A stretch of 22,203 nt of DNA from Chloroflexota bacterium (GTDB lineage: Bacteria; Chloroflexota; Limnocylindria; QHBO01), in contig JACCWY010000527.1 of NCBI GenBank assembly GCA_013697395.1, positions 1-22,203 on the forward strand, read 5' to 3'. This document shows positions 7,253 through 15,260 of the stretch, one piece after another; positions within the stretch are counted from its first letter, which is position 1; each line of letters begins with the position of its first letter. The translations under genes and the position numbers were made by a program. The notes beneath the pieces are model-generated. The model was not told the DNA's origin, ran no database searches, and saw nothing but the letters and a program-made list of their open reading frames with translations.

Positions 7253-8410
7253 ATGAACAACCGAGCAGCCACGAGGAACGGAACCGACGGCGAGCGACAC
7301 CAGGCGATCGTCATCGGCGGAGGGCAGAGCGGCCTTGCGGCGGGCCATCATCTCGCGAAGCGGGGCATCGAGTTCCTCATTCTCGAGGCCAACGACCACA
7401 TCGGCGACACGTGGCGCACGCGCTGGGACTCGCTCAAGCTGTACAGCCCCGCCAGGTACGACGGCCTTCCCGGGCTGCCGTTTCCTGCACCGCGCACCAG
7501 CTATCCGAGCGGACGACAGATGGGCGAGTACCTCGAGTCCTACGCGGTGCACGAGAAGCTCCCGATCCGCACCGGCGTCCGCGTGGAACGAGTTCGGGTC
7601 GCCGACGAAGGTGGCTACGTCGTCGAGACCGATGGCCAGCGCGTCGAGGCCGACGAGGTGGTGGTTGCGACCGGGGCCTTCCAGCACCCGCACGTGCGCG
7701 ACTTCACTTCGGCCCTTGATCCCGGCATCCGCCAGATGCACTCGAGCGACTATCGGGGGCCGTCGCAGCTCGCCGAAGGGCCGGTCCTGGTTGTGGGAGT
7801 CAGCCACTCGGGGGCGGACGTCGCCTACGAGTCGGCGCGCGCCGGTCACCGCACGCACCTGTCGGGCAAGGCACACGGTCAGCTCCCATTCTCGGTCGAC
7901 AGCCGCCGAGGCCGCTTCGCCTAGCCGGTCATGAAGTTTGTCGCGTGGAACCTGCTGACCAGGAGCACCCCGATCGGCCGCAAGATGGCACCGGAGATCC
8001 GCAAGGGTGGCGCGCCGCTGCTGAGGATTCGGAGGCCTGAGCTCCTCGGGGCGGGCGTCGAGCTGCACGAGGCGCGTACCACCGGTGTACGGGACGGCAA
8101 GCCGATGCTGGCCGACGGCGAGGTCCTCGACGTCGCGACGGTCGTCTGGTGCACCGGCTTCCGGCCGGACTACCGCTGGGTGGAGCCGGCCACCATCGGC
8201 GAGGACGGATGGCCGGTCGAGAACCGCGGGGTGGTGCCATCGGCACCGGGCCTCTACTTCCTGGGGATCCCGTTCCAGTACGGCTTCACCTCGATGCTCG
8301 TCGTGGGTGCCGGTCGGGACGCCGCGTATGTGGCCGACCGCATCGCGTCGCGGGCGGCGAACGCTTCGCCCACTGGCGTCGCGGGGCGAACGGTGGACGT
8401 CGCGACCTAG
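7253..8410 (+). pseudogene. Flavin-containing monooxygenase interrupted by in-frame TAG
   Basis: The ATG at 7253 follows GAGGAG at good spacing. The first part has the FAD-binding motif IGGGQSGLAAG at residues 21-31 and a DTWR motif, then the NADPH-binding fold VVGVSHSG, where the usual middle glycine is serine. At 7922-7924 a TAG interrupts the frame, and the same frame continues with PVMKFVAWNLLTRSTPIGRK, a CTGFRPDY motif and the family C-terminus up to TAG 8408-8410. Read through, the protein would be about 385 residues, normal for this NAD(P)/FAD oxidoreductase group. The TAG is a single substitution-type lesion with no frame change. A restart at ATG 7931 would lack the FAD site. A sequencing error is possible. 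Confidence 0.85.
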
Positions 8411-8498
8411 GCCCGCTTGCCAGGAGTCGTATGCTGGCGGCGCCGTCGGTGCCCTTCGGCAGGTAGTGGGGGGTTTTACCCTGTCCGAAGGAGCTGGT

Positions 8499-8603
8499 AT
8501 GGAGCTGGAGTTGGGGCGCACCCTGATGGGGTTCGCGCTCCTGGTTCTCGCGCTATTGACCGTGATGTGGATCCTGGCCGTGACGCGCGGAACGCCGGAC
8601 TGA
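8499..8603 (+). CDS. Small single-pass membrane protein (34 aa)
   Basis: The ATG at 8499 is preceded by AAGGAG with five bases of spacing, one of the best ribosome-binding sites in the window, and a TATGCT hexamer about 65 bases upstream could be the -10. The peptide has an acidic N-terminus (MELELGR), one helix (TLMGFALLVLALLTVMWILAV) and a short TRGTPD tail. Nothing identifies its role. Just after the stop, AGCGGGCTC pairs with GAGCCGCT (about 8603-8631) as a possible terminator. It follows the broken monooxygenase, but its own promoter and ribosome site suggest it is independent. Confidence 0.6.
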   Translation: MELELGRTLMGFALLVLALLTVMWILAVTRGTPD

Positions 8604-8653
8604 GCGGGCTCGGCGATTGGAGCCGCTTCCGCTGTCATCTATGACGTCGGCAT

Positions 8654-8748
8654 CACGTTAGGCAGCCGACGGGGCCACCCTCGCGAATGCGGGACCTGCC
8701 TCCACGCTCCGGCGGGATCGGGAGTGTCGATTCGCCCCGCCTAACGTG
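8654..8748. repeat. 95-bp element A with inverted ends
   Basis: The element begins CACGTTAGGC and ends GCCTAACGTG, a perfect 10-bp inverted repeat. Element B (9284-9378) has the same length, orientation and ends (one mismatch), shares TCCACGCTC in the middle at the same offset, and has related flanks. Outside the right end a hairpin runs from GCCTAAC (8739) to GTCTGAC (8767). The GTTAGGC/GCCTAAC cores resemble integron attC boxes but stand in the opposite order. Confidence 0.7.
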
Positions 8749-8807
8749 CGCACGGCGCACGTCTGACAACCACCAAAGGATCGAGGCCCAGATGTCCTGC
8801 TCGTCGG

Positions 8808-9209
8808 TCACGTTGTGGCCGAGAAGCGGGAGATCGCTCCCAAATCTCCGTTCCAGAAGTCGACGACCGCCTGCCAAGCTCGCCGGGTGGTCGGCTCGAG
8901 GAATGGCAGCCAAACGCCCTTCTCGACGTTCGTGATGTTCGAGTTCTGGAGATCTTCGAGTAGTCCGACTATCACGAGCGTGACCGCTTCGTCCGTGCCC
9001 TCATGGAGACAGCGCTCGACCCCTTTGAAGAAGGCCTCGAAGTTCGCGGTGTCGCCGGACCGGAGCTTGTCGGCCAGGAAGCGGGTGATGGCCGACATCT
9101 CAAGGTATGACAGCCTGCCGCTGATCGGATCCGCGTCGTGTTCGACCAGCATCGACGCCAGCTCGGGCCAGTCCGCTTCAAGGGCTCCTCGAACCTCGCT
9201 CGCCTGCAT
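8808..9209 (-). CDS. Small conserved-looking cytosolic protein, tentatively DUF7674-like
   Basis: This 133-residue soluble protein has no membrane segment. The region FEAFFKGVERCLHEGTDEAV then TLVIVGLLEDLQN resembles a family of small bacterial proteins that I recall as DUF7674; the function is unknown. I choose ATG 9209 because TATCCT on the minus strand ends seven bases before it (leaderless pattern); the longer reading from GTG 9245 adds 12 residues. The gene is the only one between the two 95-bp elements, so it may have moved with them like a cassette. Its product is not needed by any obvious neighbour. Confidence 0.65.
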   Translation of the reverse strand: MQASEVRGALEADWPELASMLVEHDADPISGRLSYLEMSAITRFLADKLRSGDTANFEAFFKGVERCLHEGTDEAVTLVIVGLLEDLQNSNITNVEKGVWLPFLEPTTRRAWQAVVDFWNGDLGAISRFSATT

Positions 9210-9283
9210 GGACCTGAGGATAGCCAGGACGTGGGCGCTTGACACCGATGGGCGCGGCCACTTGCCATTTGTGACGCCCGCGT

Positions 9284-9378
9284 CACGCTAGGCGCGCGAA
9301 TCGGGATCAGCGCCGGACTCGGAAGCGGATTCCACGCTCATGCCGAGCCCTGAGCGTCGACGTTGCCCGCCTAACGTG
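9284..9378. repeat. 95-bp element B with inverted ends
   Basis: The ends are CACGCTAGGC and GCCTAACGTG. It is flanked on the left by GTGACGCCCGCGTCAC, a 6-bp stem with 4-base loop that element A also has in altered but still pairing form (ATGACG...CATCAC), and on the right by a hairpin to 9398. The changes in both hairpins keep pairing, which suggests that structure is conserved. On the minus strand the interior holds a 17-codon frame whose stop lies in the end box; it is too short to call. Confidence 0.65.
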
Positions 9379-9459
9379 CACCATCGCGCAAGTCTGGCAA
9401 GCCGAGCGACAGCGCCCGGCAACCTGCCGCGCAGTGTGTGTGGCGGCGCCGAAGCCTCT

Positions 9460-10306
9460 TCACGCGCCGCGCCAGCCGTGCTGCGGTGCGTAGCCCAGGA
9501 CGCGCCGGGCCTTCTCGATGGACAGGAGGGTGTCGTGCTCGCCGAGCGGGCGGCGGATCGGTACGCCGGGGAACACCGTGCGCACGAGCTCCTCGTTCGG
9601 CCGTGACATGACCGTGTCCGCGTTCGCGACGATGAAGACGTCCATGCCCGGCGCATCGTGCTCGAGCGCTCGACGGACGGCCTGCGCTCCGTCGCGGGCG
9701 TCGATGTAGCTCCACAGGTTCCACTTGCGGATCGAGACGTCGTCGTTCCAGGACGGGAACTGCGCGTAGTCGGCCGGCTCCATCACGTTCGAGAAGCGGA
9801 GGCCGATGATCTTGAGCTCGGGGTCCCACCGGCAGAACTGGCGGGCCATCTCCTCGTCCAGCACCTTGCCGAGCGAATAGCTGGTCTCCGGACGCAACGG
9901 GACGTCCTCGTCCACCGGCAGGTACGGCGGCGGCTCATCGAAGGGCAGGCCGAGCACCGTCTCGCTCGAGGCAAACACGACGTTGTGGATCCCGGTCGCG
10001 CGCGCCGCGGCGAAGACGTTGTACGTGCCGACCACGTTGTTCGCGAGCGTTGCCGCGTTCGTCGCGTTTCCCGGACCCGGGAAGGCGGCGAGATGCACGA
10101 CCGCGTCCACGCCGTCGTATCGGCTGTCGATGCGGGAAGGCCTCGACGACCTGCCCGAAGTCCGTCAGGTCGACACGGGTGAACGGGACCTGCTGGTCGC
10201 GCGGCAGTGCGGCGTCGACGTTGGCGACCTGGTTGCCATGAGCGACCAGCTCATCGATGACGGCGCGGCCGAGCTTGCCGCTGCCGCCGGTGACGACGAC
10301 CTGCAA
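9460..10306 (-). pseudogene. NAD-dependent epimerase/dehydratase (extended SDR), frameshifted
   Basis: The N-terminus has the nucleotide motif TGGSGKLG and reads on to GQVVEAFP. A one-base shift near 10135 then moves the frame to IDSRYDGVDAVVHLAAFPGP and the rest of the enzyme: SSETVLG, the catalytic Tyr-Lys pair in SYSLGKVLDE, and the substrate part through WSYIDARDGAQAV to the stop at 9460. The repaired length is about 280 residues, normal for uronate-dehydrogenase-like or UDP-sugar epimerase-like SDRs. The start is a TTG at 10306, three bases after the msrA stop, so the two are probably co-transcribed. Apart from the indel all family motifs are intact, so a sequencing error is a fair alternative to decay. 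Confidence 0.8.
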
Positions 10307-10309
10307 GGC

Positions 10310-10987
10310 TCAGACCTGCTCCATCCGCGTGCTGCTGGCGCTGACGCCGAGCCCGATCGGGCACGCCACGCCCGTGGAGTGGTCCGGGCAATAGCCGTTC
10401 GGATTCTTGGCGAGGTACTGCTGGTGGTAGTCCTCGGCAAAGTAGTAGTCGGGCGCGCCGGCGATCTCGGTCGTGATCGCGCCGAACCCGGCCCTTGACA
10501 GCTCGTACTGGTACAAGCCGCGGGAAGCGTCGGCGGCGGCGGCCTGCGCATCGGTGTGCGTATAGATCGCCGATCGGTACTGGGTCCCTCGGTCGTTGCC
10601 CTGGCGCATGCCCTGGGTCGGGTCGTGGTTCTCCCAGAAGATGCGGAGGAGCTCCTCGTAGGTGACGCGTGCCGGATCGAAGGCGACCTGCACGACCTCG
10701 GCGTGGCCGGTCCTGCCGGAGCAGACCTCCTCGTAGGTCGGGTTGGGCGTGAGGCCACCGGCATAGCCGGCCGACGTGCTCACGACGCCCGGCGTCTGCC
10801 AGAAGAGCTTCTCTGCGCCCCAGAAGCAGCCCATGCCAAACGTGGCGAGCTCGGTGCCGGCGGGGTGCGGGCCCTTCAGGACGGAATCGTTGACGAAGTG
10901 GCGCTCGGCGGTTGAGAGCGCGCGGTCACGCCCGGGGAGGGCGTCGCCCGGGGCCGGCATCCGGGTCTTGTTGCCGAAAAGGAACAT
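10310..10987 (-). CDS. msrA: Peptide methionine sulfoxide reductase A
   Basis: This intact 225-residue MsrA reduces methionine-S-sulfoxide in proteins. The active-site motif GCFWGAE has the catalytic cysteine at residue 54, and resolving cysteines are at about 200 and 209 in GYCPDHSTGVACPIG, matching the C-terminal pair of the E. coli-type enzyme. YAGG and GHAEVVQV are further family signatures. The start ATG 10987 is preceded by TACACT with six bases between, so the transcript is probably leaderless. It shares a 69-bp divergent promoter region with the thioesterase and is followed at once by the SDR gene. Confidence 0.95.
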   Translation of the reverse strand: MFLFGNKTRMPAPGDALPGRDRALSTAERHFVNDSVLKGPHPAGTELATFGMGCFWGAEKLFWQTPGVVSTSAGYAGGLTPNPTYEEVCSGRTGHAEVVQVAFDPARVTYEELLRIFWENHDPTQGMRQGNDRGTQYRSAIYTHTDAQAAAADASRGLYQYELSRAGFGAITTEIAGAPDYYFAEDYHQQYLAKNPNGYCPDHSTGVACPIGLGVSASSTRMEQV

Positions 10988-10993
10988 GCGTCA

Positions 10994-10999
10994 AGTGTA
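10994..10999 (-). promoter_or_regulatory. -10 element (TACACT) of msrA
   Basis: TACACT-TGACGC-ATG on the minus strand. No ribosome-binding site precedes the ATG, so a leaderless start is likely. Confidence 0.55.
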
Positions 11000-11044
11000 C
11001 GCAGTCGCCGCGGGCGTGCATCACCGCCCACCCCGGAGGACCGA

Positions 11045-11050
11045 TACCAT
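11045..11050 (+). promoter_or_regulatory. -10 element (TACCAT) of thioesterase gene
   Basis: TACCAT is followed by CCGCCC and ATG 11057, the same six-base spacing as at msrA. A GGAGG at about 11035-11039 is too far away to act as a normal ribosome site. Confidence 0.55.
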
Positions 11051-11056
11051 CCGCCC

Positions 11057-11449
11057 ATGACGAACGATGTTTCGCACTATCCCGAGGTGCGGCTGGCCGA
11101 GCTGGTCATGCCGAACCATACGAATCACCACGGCACGCTGTTCGGCGGGCACGCGCTCGGGCTGATGGACCACGCCGGCTGGGTTGCAGCGACGCGCTGC
11201 GCGCGCCGAACGATGGTCACCGTCGCGTCCGATCGGGTCGAGTTCAAGGTCCCCGTGCGCGCCGGCCAGCTCGTGGAGCTCGTTGCGCGCGTGACGCGGG
11301 TCGGCCGCACGTCGGTCACCGTCGGCGTCGACATGTACGCCGAGGACGTGGCCACGGGCGAGCGGAAGCTGGCGACGTCGGGCAGCTTCGTATTCGTCGC
11401 CATCGGCGACGACGGACGGCCGGTCCCGGTGGAGGGTGGCCGCTCCTGA
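11057..11449 (+). CDS. Acyl-CoA thioesterase, hotdog fold (YciA/ACOT type)
   Basis: This 130-residue single hotdog domain begins with LAELVMPNHTNHHGTLFGGH and LGLMDHAGWVAA, the characteristic NxxGTLFGG...MD motif of YciA-like acyl-CoA hydrolases, where the asparagine/aspartate pair forms the active site between subunits. VEFKVPVRAGQLVELVARV is the matching central strand. The enzyme would cleave acyl-CoA to free acid and CoA in the cytoplasm; chain-length preference is not readable. The gene is intact, monocistronic and probably leaderless. Hairpins downstream (11597-11683) may end its transcript. Confidence 0.92.
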   Translation: MTNDVSHYPEVRLAELVMPNHTNHHGTLFGGHALGLMDHAGWVAATRCARRTMVTVASDRVEFKVPVRAGQLVELVARVTRVGRTSVTVGVDMYAEDVATGERKLATSGSFVFVAIGDDGRPVPVEGGRS

Positions 11450-11769
11450 CGTGTGCATTGGAAATGAACGTTTGCCCGTTCGTCTTCGTATCCATGACAC
11501 GAGGCGGGCGGGTGCGACGCGGACCTGCCGCACAGCCGGCACGGATCGCGACACGGAGCGTCGCAGTGACCTGAGCGATCCGCGGCTCCGGTGGACGGTG
11601 GGTCCGATGACGCCGTCGCAACCCACCTCGTCCGTCCGATCCGGCGACTTCGCGGCGCGACCCAGGGGCGTGGGTCGCGCCGCACTCCCTGTCCGTGTTG
11701 GCCAGCCTGGTGGCCCGATGGAGCGAGCCAGAACGCACAGGACAGGGGGGCCCGTGTGCTCAGGTGCCC
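11450..11769. other. Noncoding stretch with two hairpins
   Basis: No convincing gene is visible. The stretch contains GGTGGGT/ACCCACC (11597-11603, 11621-11627) and a strong 13-bp stem, 11652-11664 with 11671-11683, loop ggggcg. Neither is followed by a T-run. They may terminate the thioesterase transcript or belong to the decayed region before the amidohydrolase tail. Confidence 0.6.
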
Positions 11770-11958
11770 GATAGCTGTGCCGCCGACATCTCGAACGTCA
11801 AGACCGTCCTGGTGGACGGGAAGATCCTCAAGGAGAATTTCAAGCTCAAGGCCGATCTCGGAGCGCCGCGCAGGGCGGTCGAGGCGTCGCGGGACTTCCT
11901 GGTCTCGAAGTTCGGCCAGCCTGAGCCGGGCTGGCTGGTCAAGGAGGCGGTGGGCTAG
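11770..11958 (+). pseudogene. C-terminal remnant of an amidohydrolase
   Basis: About 60 residues survive. ADISNVKTVLVDGKILKENF and then a PRRAVEASRDFLVSKFG segment match the final beta-strand and helix of metal-dependent amidohydrolases of the chlorohydrolase/deaminase group, where the tail carries the 'V-x-T-V-L-V-x-G' strand. The metal-binding histidines and the TIM barrel are absent, and the frame before about 11770 does not resemble the family. It is a 3' stub ending at TAG 11956-11958. The family call comes from the conserved tail only. Confidence 0.6.
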
Positions 11959-12007
11959 CGCTGTCCCCGGACGAGCTCTTCGCCGAGCGCTCGGCGAAGA
12001 GGCGCGA

Positions 12008-12631
12008 TCAGCACTTACCCGTTTGTCGGTGATTCGGCGGCTGGCCGATGCCCCTCGTCGTCACCCACGACGCACAGGATCGCCCGGCCCTCGACCTTGC
12101 CGTCGTTGCGGACGTGGTGTGGCGCGAAGTCGGCGAAGTTGATGGCATCGCCGGGTCCGAGCACGTGCTCGGCGAAGCCGACGCTGATGGTGATCTGCCC
12201 CTCGAGCACCAGGAAGAGGTCGCGGCCCGGGTGACGCAGCACGTGATCGCCGCTGTGGCCGCCGGGCGCGTAGCGAATCTCCATGAAGCGCAGCCCGGCC
12301 TCCTCACCCGGCGCAGGTTCTCCCAGGTGACGCCGTGCTCGAGATCGATGCGCTTTCGATCCGTGGCGCGGACGACCCGCGCGCCGCCTTGATCAGGCGC
12401 GGTCGCGGCGGGTTCTCCAAAGAAGGCGGCGACCGGCACGCCGAGTGCGCCCGACAGCAGGTAGAGCGTGTCGACCGACGGCGTGACCTTCCCGTTCTCG
12501 ATCTGGCTCAGCAGGCTCGGACTGGCGCCGATGAGGCGGGCCAGCTGGCGCAGGGAGAGCTCCCGGGCTGCGCGCAGGTCACGCAGCCGGCCACCGATGG
12601 CGGCGGCATTCGCCGCCCGGCCCTCAGACAT
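12008..12631 (-). pseudogene. XRE-cupin transcriptional regulator, frameshifted
   Basis: The N-terminal part from ATG 12631 is a complete XRE helix-turn-helix (LRDLRAARELSLRQLARLIG, then SPSLLSQIENGKVTPSVDTL). A linker reaches GVTWENLRR, after which a one-base shift near 12308 moves the frame to EAGLRFMEIRYAPGGHSGDH and the cupin domain (LVLEGQITISV, GDAINFADFAPHHVRNDG). The repaired protein would be about 205 residues, the usual size for this regulator class, in which the cupin senses a small molecule. As written, the product keeps the DNA-binding domain but not the sensor. The cupin frame ends at 12015. Neighbours are decayed, so the target is unknown. Confidence 0.85.
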
Positions 12632-12703
12632 CAGAAACCATGTTGTTCAGTGGTAACGAACCCATGGCGGATCGCAGCCGTATTGTGTTCAGCCTGACTG
12701 ACT

Positions 12704-12837
12704 CTACGGGCAGGCAGGGGAACTGCGCCGGTCGGGCGGCGCGTCGGTAGGGAAGCCCGCGGTCCAGCCACCGAAGTAGGCGTCGAAGCCGTCCTCGGCC
12801 CAGGCTCGGTCGGGCGCCTTCCAGTTCGCGCCGCTCG
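12704..12837 (-). pseudogene. Unidentified 3' gene fragment
   Basis: A 44-codon minus-strand frame ending at TAG 12704-12706 contains WKAPDRAWAEDGFDAYFGGW and looks like real protein by composition. I do not recognise the family. It abuts and slightly overlaps the truncated permease, tail toward the XRE gene. It may be the leftover of a gene lost in the same rearrangement, or chance. Confidence 0.3.
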
Positions 12838-13496
12838 GCTACAGCGACATCGGGCAGAACGTGCTGTCACGGCTGGCCAAGGCGACCGGCACCAGCCTGT
12901 CGATCGGGACGGCGGCGGTCATGATCATCGTGGCGCTCGGCATCAGCGTCGGATCGGTTGCGGGCTACGTCGGGGGCTGGGTCGACAATCTGCTCATGCG
13001 ACTCGTGGACATCGTGCTCAGCCTGCCGGCGCTCTTCATCATCTTGGCGCTGGTCAGCTTCTGGGGCGGCGGCAGCGTGTAGGTCATCATCATCGCCATC
13101 GGCATCACGTCGTGGACGCTGGCGGCCCGCCTGGTGCGCGCCGAGTTCCTGCGCCTGCGCGAGGTCGATTACGTGGCCGCCGCGCGCGCCCTCGGAGCGA
13201 GCCCGCTGCGGATCACCCTCCGTCACATGCTGCCGCCCGCACTGGCACCGATCATCGTGGCCGCTACCCTGGGCGTTGCGGACTCCGTCGTCATCGAGGC
13301 GGCGCTCAGCTTCCTGGGCTTCGGCATCAGCCAGCCGGAGGCCAGCCTGGGAAACATGCTGACCGAGGCGCAGACGTACTTCTTCCGCAACCCGTGGCTG
13401 GTGGCCTGGCCGGGACTCGTGCTCATCGCCCTTGTGATGAGCGCCTCGTTCCTGGGTGACGGCCTGCGCGACGCGCTCGACCCACGCCAGCGGTGA
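12810..13496 (+). pseudogene. Dpp/Opp-type ABC transporter permease, 5'-truncated with in-frame TAG
   Basis: The sequence is the C-terminal three quarters of a DppC-like inner-membrane permease. Homology begins at about 12810 (FAPLGYSDIGQNVLSRLAKA), so the first membrane helix and cytoplasmic start are missing. The frame continues through AGYVGGWVDNLLMRLVDIVL to TAG at 13080-13082, then in the same frame through VRAEFLRLREVDYVAAARAL, the EAA-type loop that docks the ATPase, to LGDGLRDALDPR and TGA 13494-13496. No partner permease, ATPase or binding protein is in the window. The truncation shows the gene is dead regardless of the TAG. Confidence 0.85.
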
Positions 13497-13514
13497 CGCA
13501 CCTCGCGCACGACA

Positions 13515-13550
13515 AACGCCCCGCTCGGGCTCGGTTCCGTGCGGGGCGTT
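13515..13550 (+). terminator. Terminator hairpin after permease
   Basis: AACGCCCCGC (13515-13524) pairs perfectly with GCGGGGCGTT (13541-13550), 16-base loop. It lies 19 bases past the permease stop. There is only a short T-run, as is common in high-GC genomes. Confidence 0.75.
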
Positions 13551-13908
13551 CGCCTGGAGGGAGGTTGGGTCAGCGTCAGTGTCTGACGCGCGGGAGGGCC
13601 GCCGCCACGGCCGAAGGACCCATCGCCGTGTACGTCATGCGACGTAGTCGGCGCGTCACCACCGTCCAATGCATCCCGTGCGCTCGACATATCGCGCGAT
13701 CGCTGCTGGAACCCGGTGCTGCGTGCCAACTGCGGGATACATCGAGCGCTCCGACGCATTAGGCGCGTGCCGAGGCTCCCCTCACGCACTCGGGTGCTCG
13801 ATAGATCGCGAGAACGCCGCGCGCCAGCGGCTTCCGGTGCGATCCGCTCGATTGATCGGTGCCCGAGCACGCGAGCGGGCCGCGGTGTCGGGGCCAGGCC
13901 CTGGGCAG
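13551..13908. other. Intergenic stretch without recognisable gene
   Basis: I see no gene with family motifs on either strand; frames present have unlike-protein composition. There are scattered short inverted repeats (for example CGGGTGCTCG near 13791 and CGAGCACGCG near 13864). It separates the permease terminator from the 3' end of the P1 peptidase. Confidence 0.5.
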
Positions 13909-15030
13909 TCAGGCGCGTCCGTGGGCGCGGATGACGGCCACGAGCCGATCGTGGTCGAGCGCATGCGCCGTGATCCCGTCGCGCCCGGTCATCGTCTCCG
14001 CGGCGACCAGCGCGTTGGCGATCGCCTCCTCGGTCGCCTCCACGACCGCCTCGAAGAGCGGGTTGATCTGCTCGTCGACGACCATCCGCAGGTCGGTCGT
14101 GGCCCGCGGGTCGTCCTCGCCGGCGTTGCGTGAAAGGTCACGGTTGCCGGTGGCGAAGGCGCAGAACAGGTCGCCGGACCCGTGCGAGGCGTAGCTGCCC
14201 ATGCGTGCCACCCCCATGCCGATTCGCTGCGCGAGCCGCGTGCACTGGTGGGGGAGGAGTGGCGCATCGGTGGCCGCGATGCCGATGATCGAGCCACCCT
14301 CGGGGCCGGCGCGCGCGTGCAGCATATCGACCTGGTCCCACGGCGAGGGCACCTCGTCCCGGGGTACGGCGGCCCCGACGGGCACGCCGTCGATCCGCAG
14401 CAGCTCGCGCGTCCCGTAGTTCGCCTGGACCAGCACGCCGACGGTCCAGCCGGTGCCCGCCAGCCGCGAGGCGGTGCCGATCCCGCCCTTCAGCTCATGG
14501 CAGATCATCCCCGTCCCGCCACCCACGTTGCCCTCGGCCACCGGGCCGCTGCTCGCGGCGGCCAGCGCTTCATGCACGTGCTCCGCGAGCACGTGGAAGC
14601 CGTCGATGTCGTTCAGGGCGCCGTCGTACGTCTCGCCCACCACGGGCAGCGACCAGAAGGTGGCGCCCGCCGGATGAGCCGTCGCGGCGGCCTCGATCAG
14701 CGCGTCGTGGACGACCCCGACGCTGTGCGTGTTCGTGATCCCGATCGCGCCTGCCAGCATGCCCGCCTCGCGGATCCATTCGAGGCCCGTGAGCTCCCCG
14801 TTGCCGTTGAGCCGATGCGCCCCCGCGAACACCGTCTCCCTCCACACGTCTCCGTCGTGGGGGATGACCACCGTCACCCCCGTTCGGACCGGCCCGGAGC
14901 CCCTGCGCAACGGGCCGTCGCCGCTGATCAGCGTCGTGTGCCCGACCCGCACGCCCGGAACGTCGGTGATCGCGTTCAGCGGTCCGCGTTCCATCCGCCC
15001 GATCCGAATTCCCAGCTCGTGCGCGCGCAT
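13909..15030 (-). CDS. P1-family peptidase (DmpA/BapA-like, Ntn fold)
   Basis: This intact 373-residue member of peptidase family S58 (aminopeptidase DmpA, beta-peptidyl aminopeptidase BapA) carries NAITDVPGVRVGHTT near the N-terminus, GNVGGGTGM before the processing site, and KGGIGTASR, where these enzymes cleave themselves after the glycine to expose a serine or threonine nucleophile. Here the residue after GIG is threonine. FATGNRDLS and the DEQINPLFEAVVEATEEAI helix are C-terminal family features. It would release N-terminal residues from small peptides or amides in the cytoplasm. TAGACT stands six bases before ATG 15030, so it is likely leaderless; repeat copy 2 begins 16 bases upstream and may contribute its upstream promoter sequence. 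Confidence 0.92.
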   Translation of the reverse strand: MRAHELGIRIGRMERGPLNAITDVPGVRVGHTTLISGDGPLRRGSGPVRTGVTVVIPHDGDVWRETVFAGAHRLNGNGELTGLEWIREAGMLAGAIGITNTHSVGVVHDALIEAAATAHPAGATFWSLPVVGETYDGALNDIDGFHVLAEHVHEALAAASSGPVAEGNVGGGTGMICHELKGGIGTASRLAGTGWTVGVLVQANYGTRELLRIDGVPVGAAVPRDEVPSPWDQVDMLHARAGPEGGSIIGIAATDAPLLPHQCTRLAQRIGMGVARMGSYASHGSGDLFCAFATGNRDLSRNAGEDDPRATTDLRMVVDEQINPLFEAVVEATEEAIANALVAAETMTGRDGITAHALDHDRLVAVIRAHGRA

Positions 15031-15036
15031 CGGCGG

Positions 15037-15042
15037 AGTCTA
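15037..15042 (-). promoter_or_regulatory. -10 element (TAGACT) of P1 peptidase gene
   Basis: TAGACT-CCGCCG-ATG on the minus strand with no ribosome-binding site. The -35 position (15060-15066) falls inside repeat copy 2, where only weak candidates such as TGTCCA occur. Confidence 0.5.
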
Positions 15043-15045
15043 GCC

Positions 15046-15260
15046 CTCGTGGACGAGCTGTGGACAGCTCACCGCACCGGCCACAGGTTCGGGGATAAGT
15101 GGTATTGCGTCTCGTCTGCGCCGCGGGCGATACTGGGTCGTCCCGAAGGGGCAAGCGATACCGGATCACATGACTTCGGTTGTAGGTTCCGGTACCGGGT
15201 TCGGTGGCTTCGGTCATCGGAGTCGGACGCCTGTTCCTTCGGGACGCTTCGTGTGTCCGC
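15046..15260. repeat. Dispersed 215-bp repeat, copy 2
   Basis: This is the second copy of the 3295-3508 repeat, same orientation, with one substitution at 15077 and an extra T at 15183. The long stem arms are at 15139-15153 and 15232-15246. The last base is the first base of the complement of the kinase stop codon, and the left end is 16 bases before the peptidase start, so the copy fills the gap exactly between two minus-strand genes. Confidence 0.95.

Noticed and set aside
6989..8638. Long minus-strand open frame of 549 codons
   Set aside because: It is mostly antisense to the flavin monooxygenase; only its last ~50 codons (HxlR N-terminus) are real protein.
8654..9378. Integron attC sites
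   Set aside because: The 7-bp cores match attC boxes, but GTTAGGC comes before GCCTAAC in each 95-bp unit, the reverse of a real attC; alternative pairings across the small gene would be about 550 bp. No integrase is present.
7922..13082. Amber (TAG) recoding, because two genes have in-frame TAG
   Set aside because: TAG also ends several genes at their family-typical C-termini (2446, 8408, 15260, 18712), so it acts as a normal stop here.
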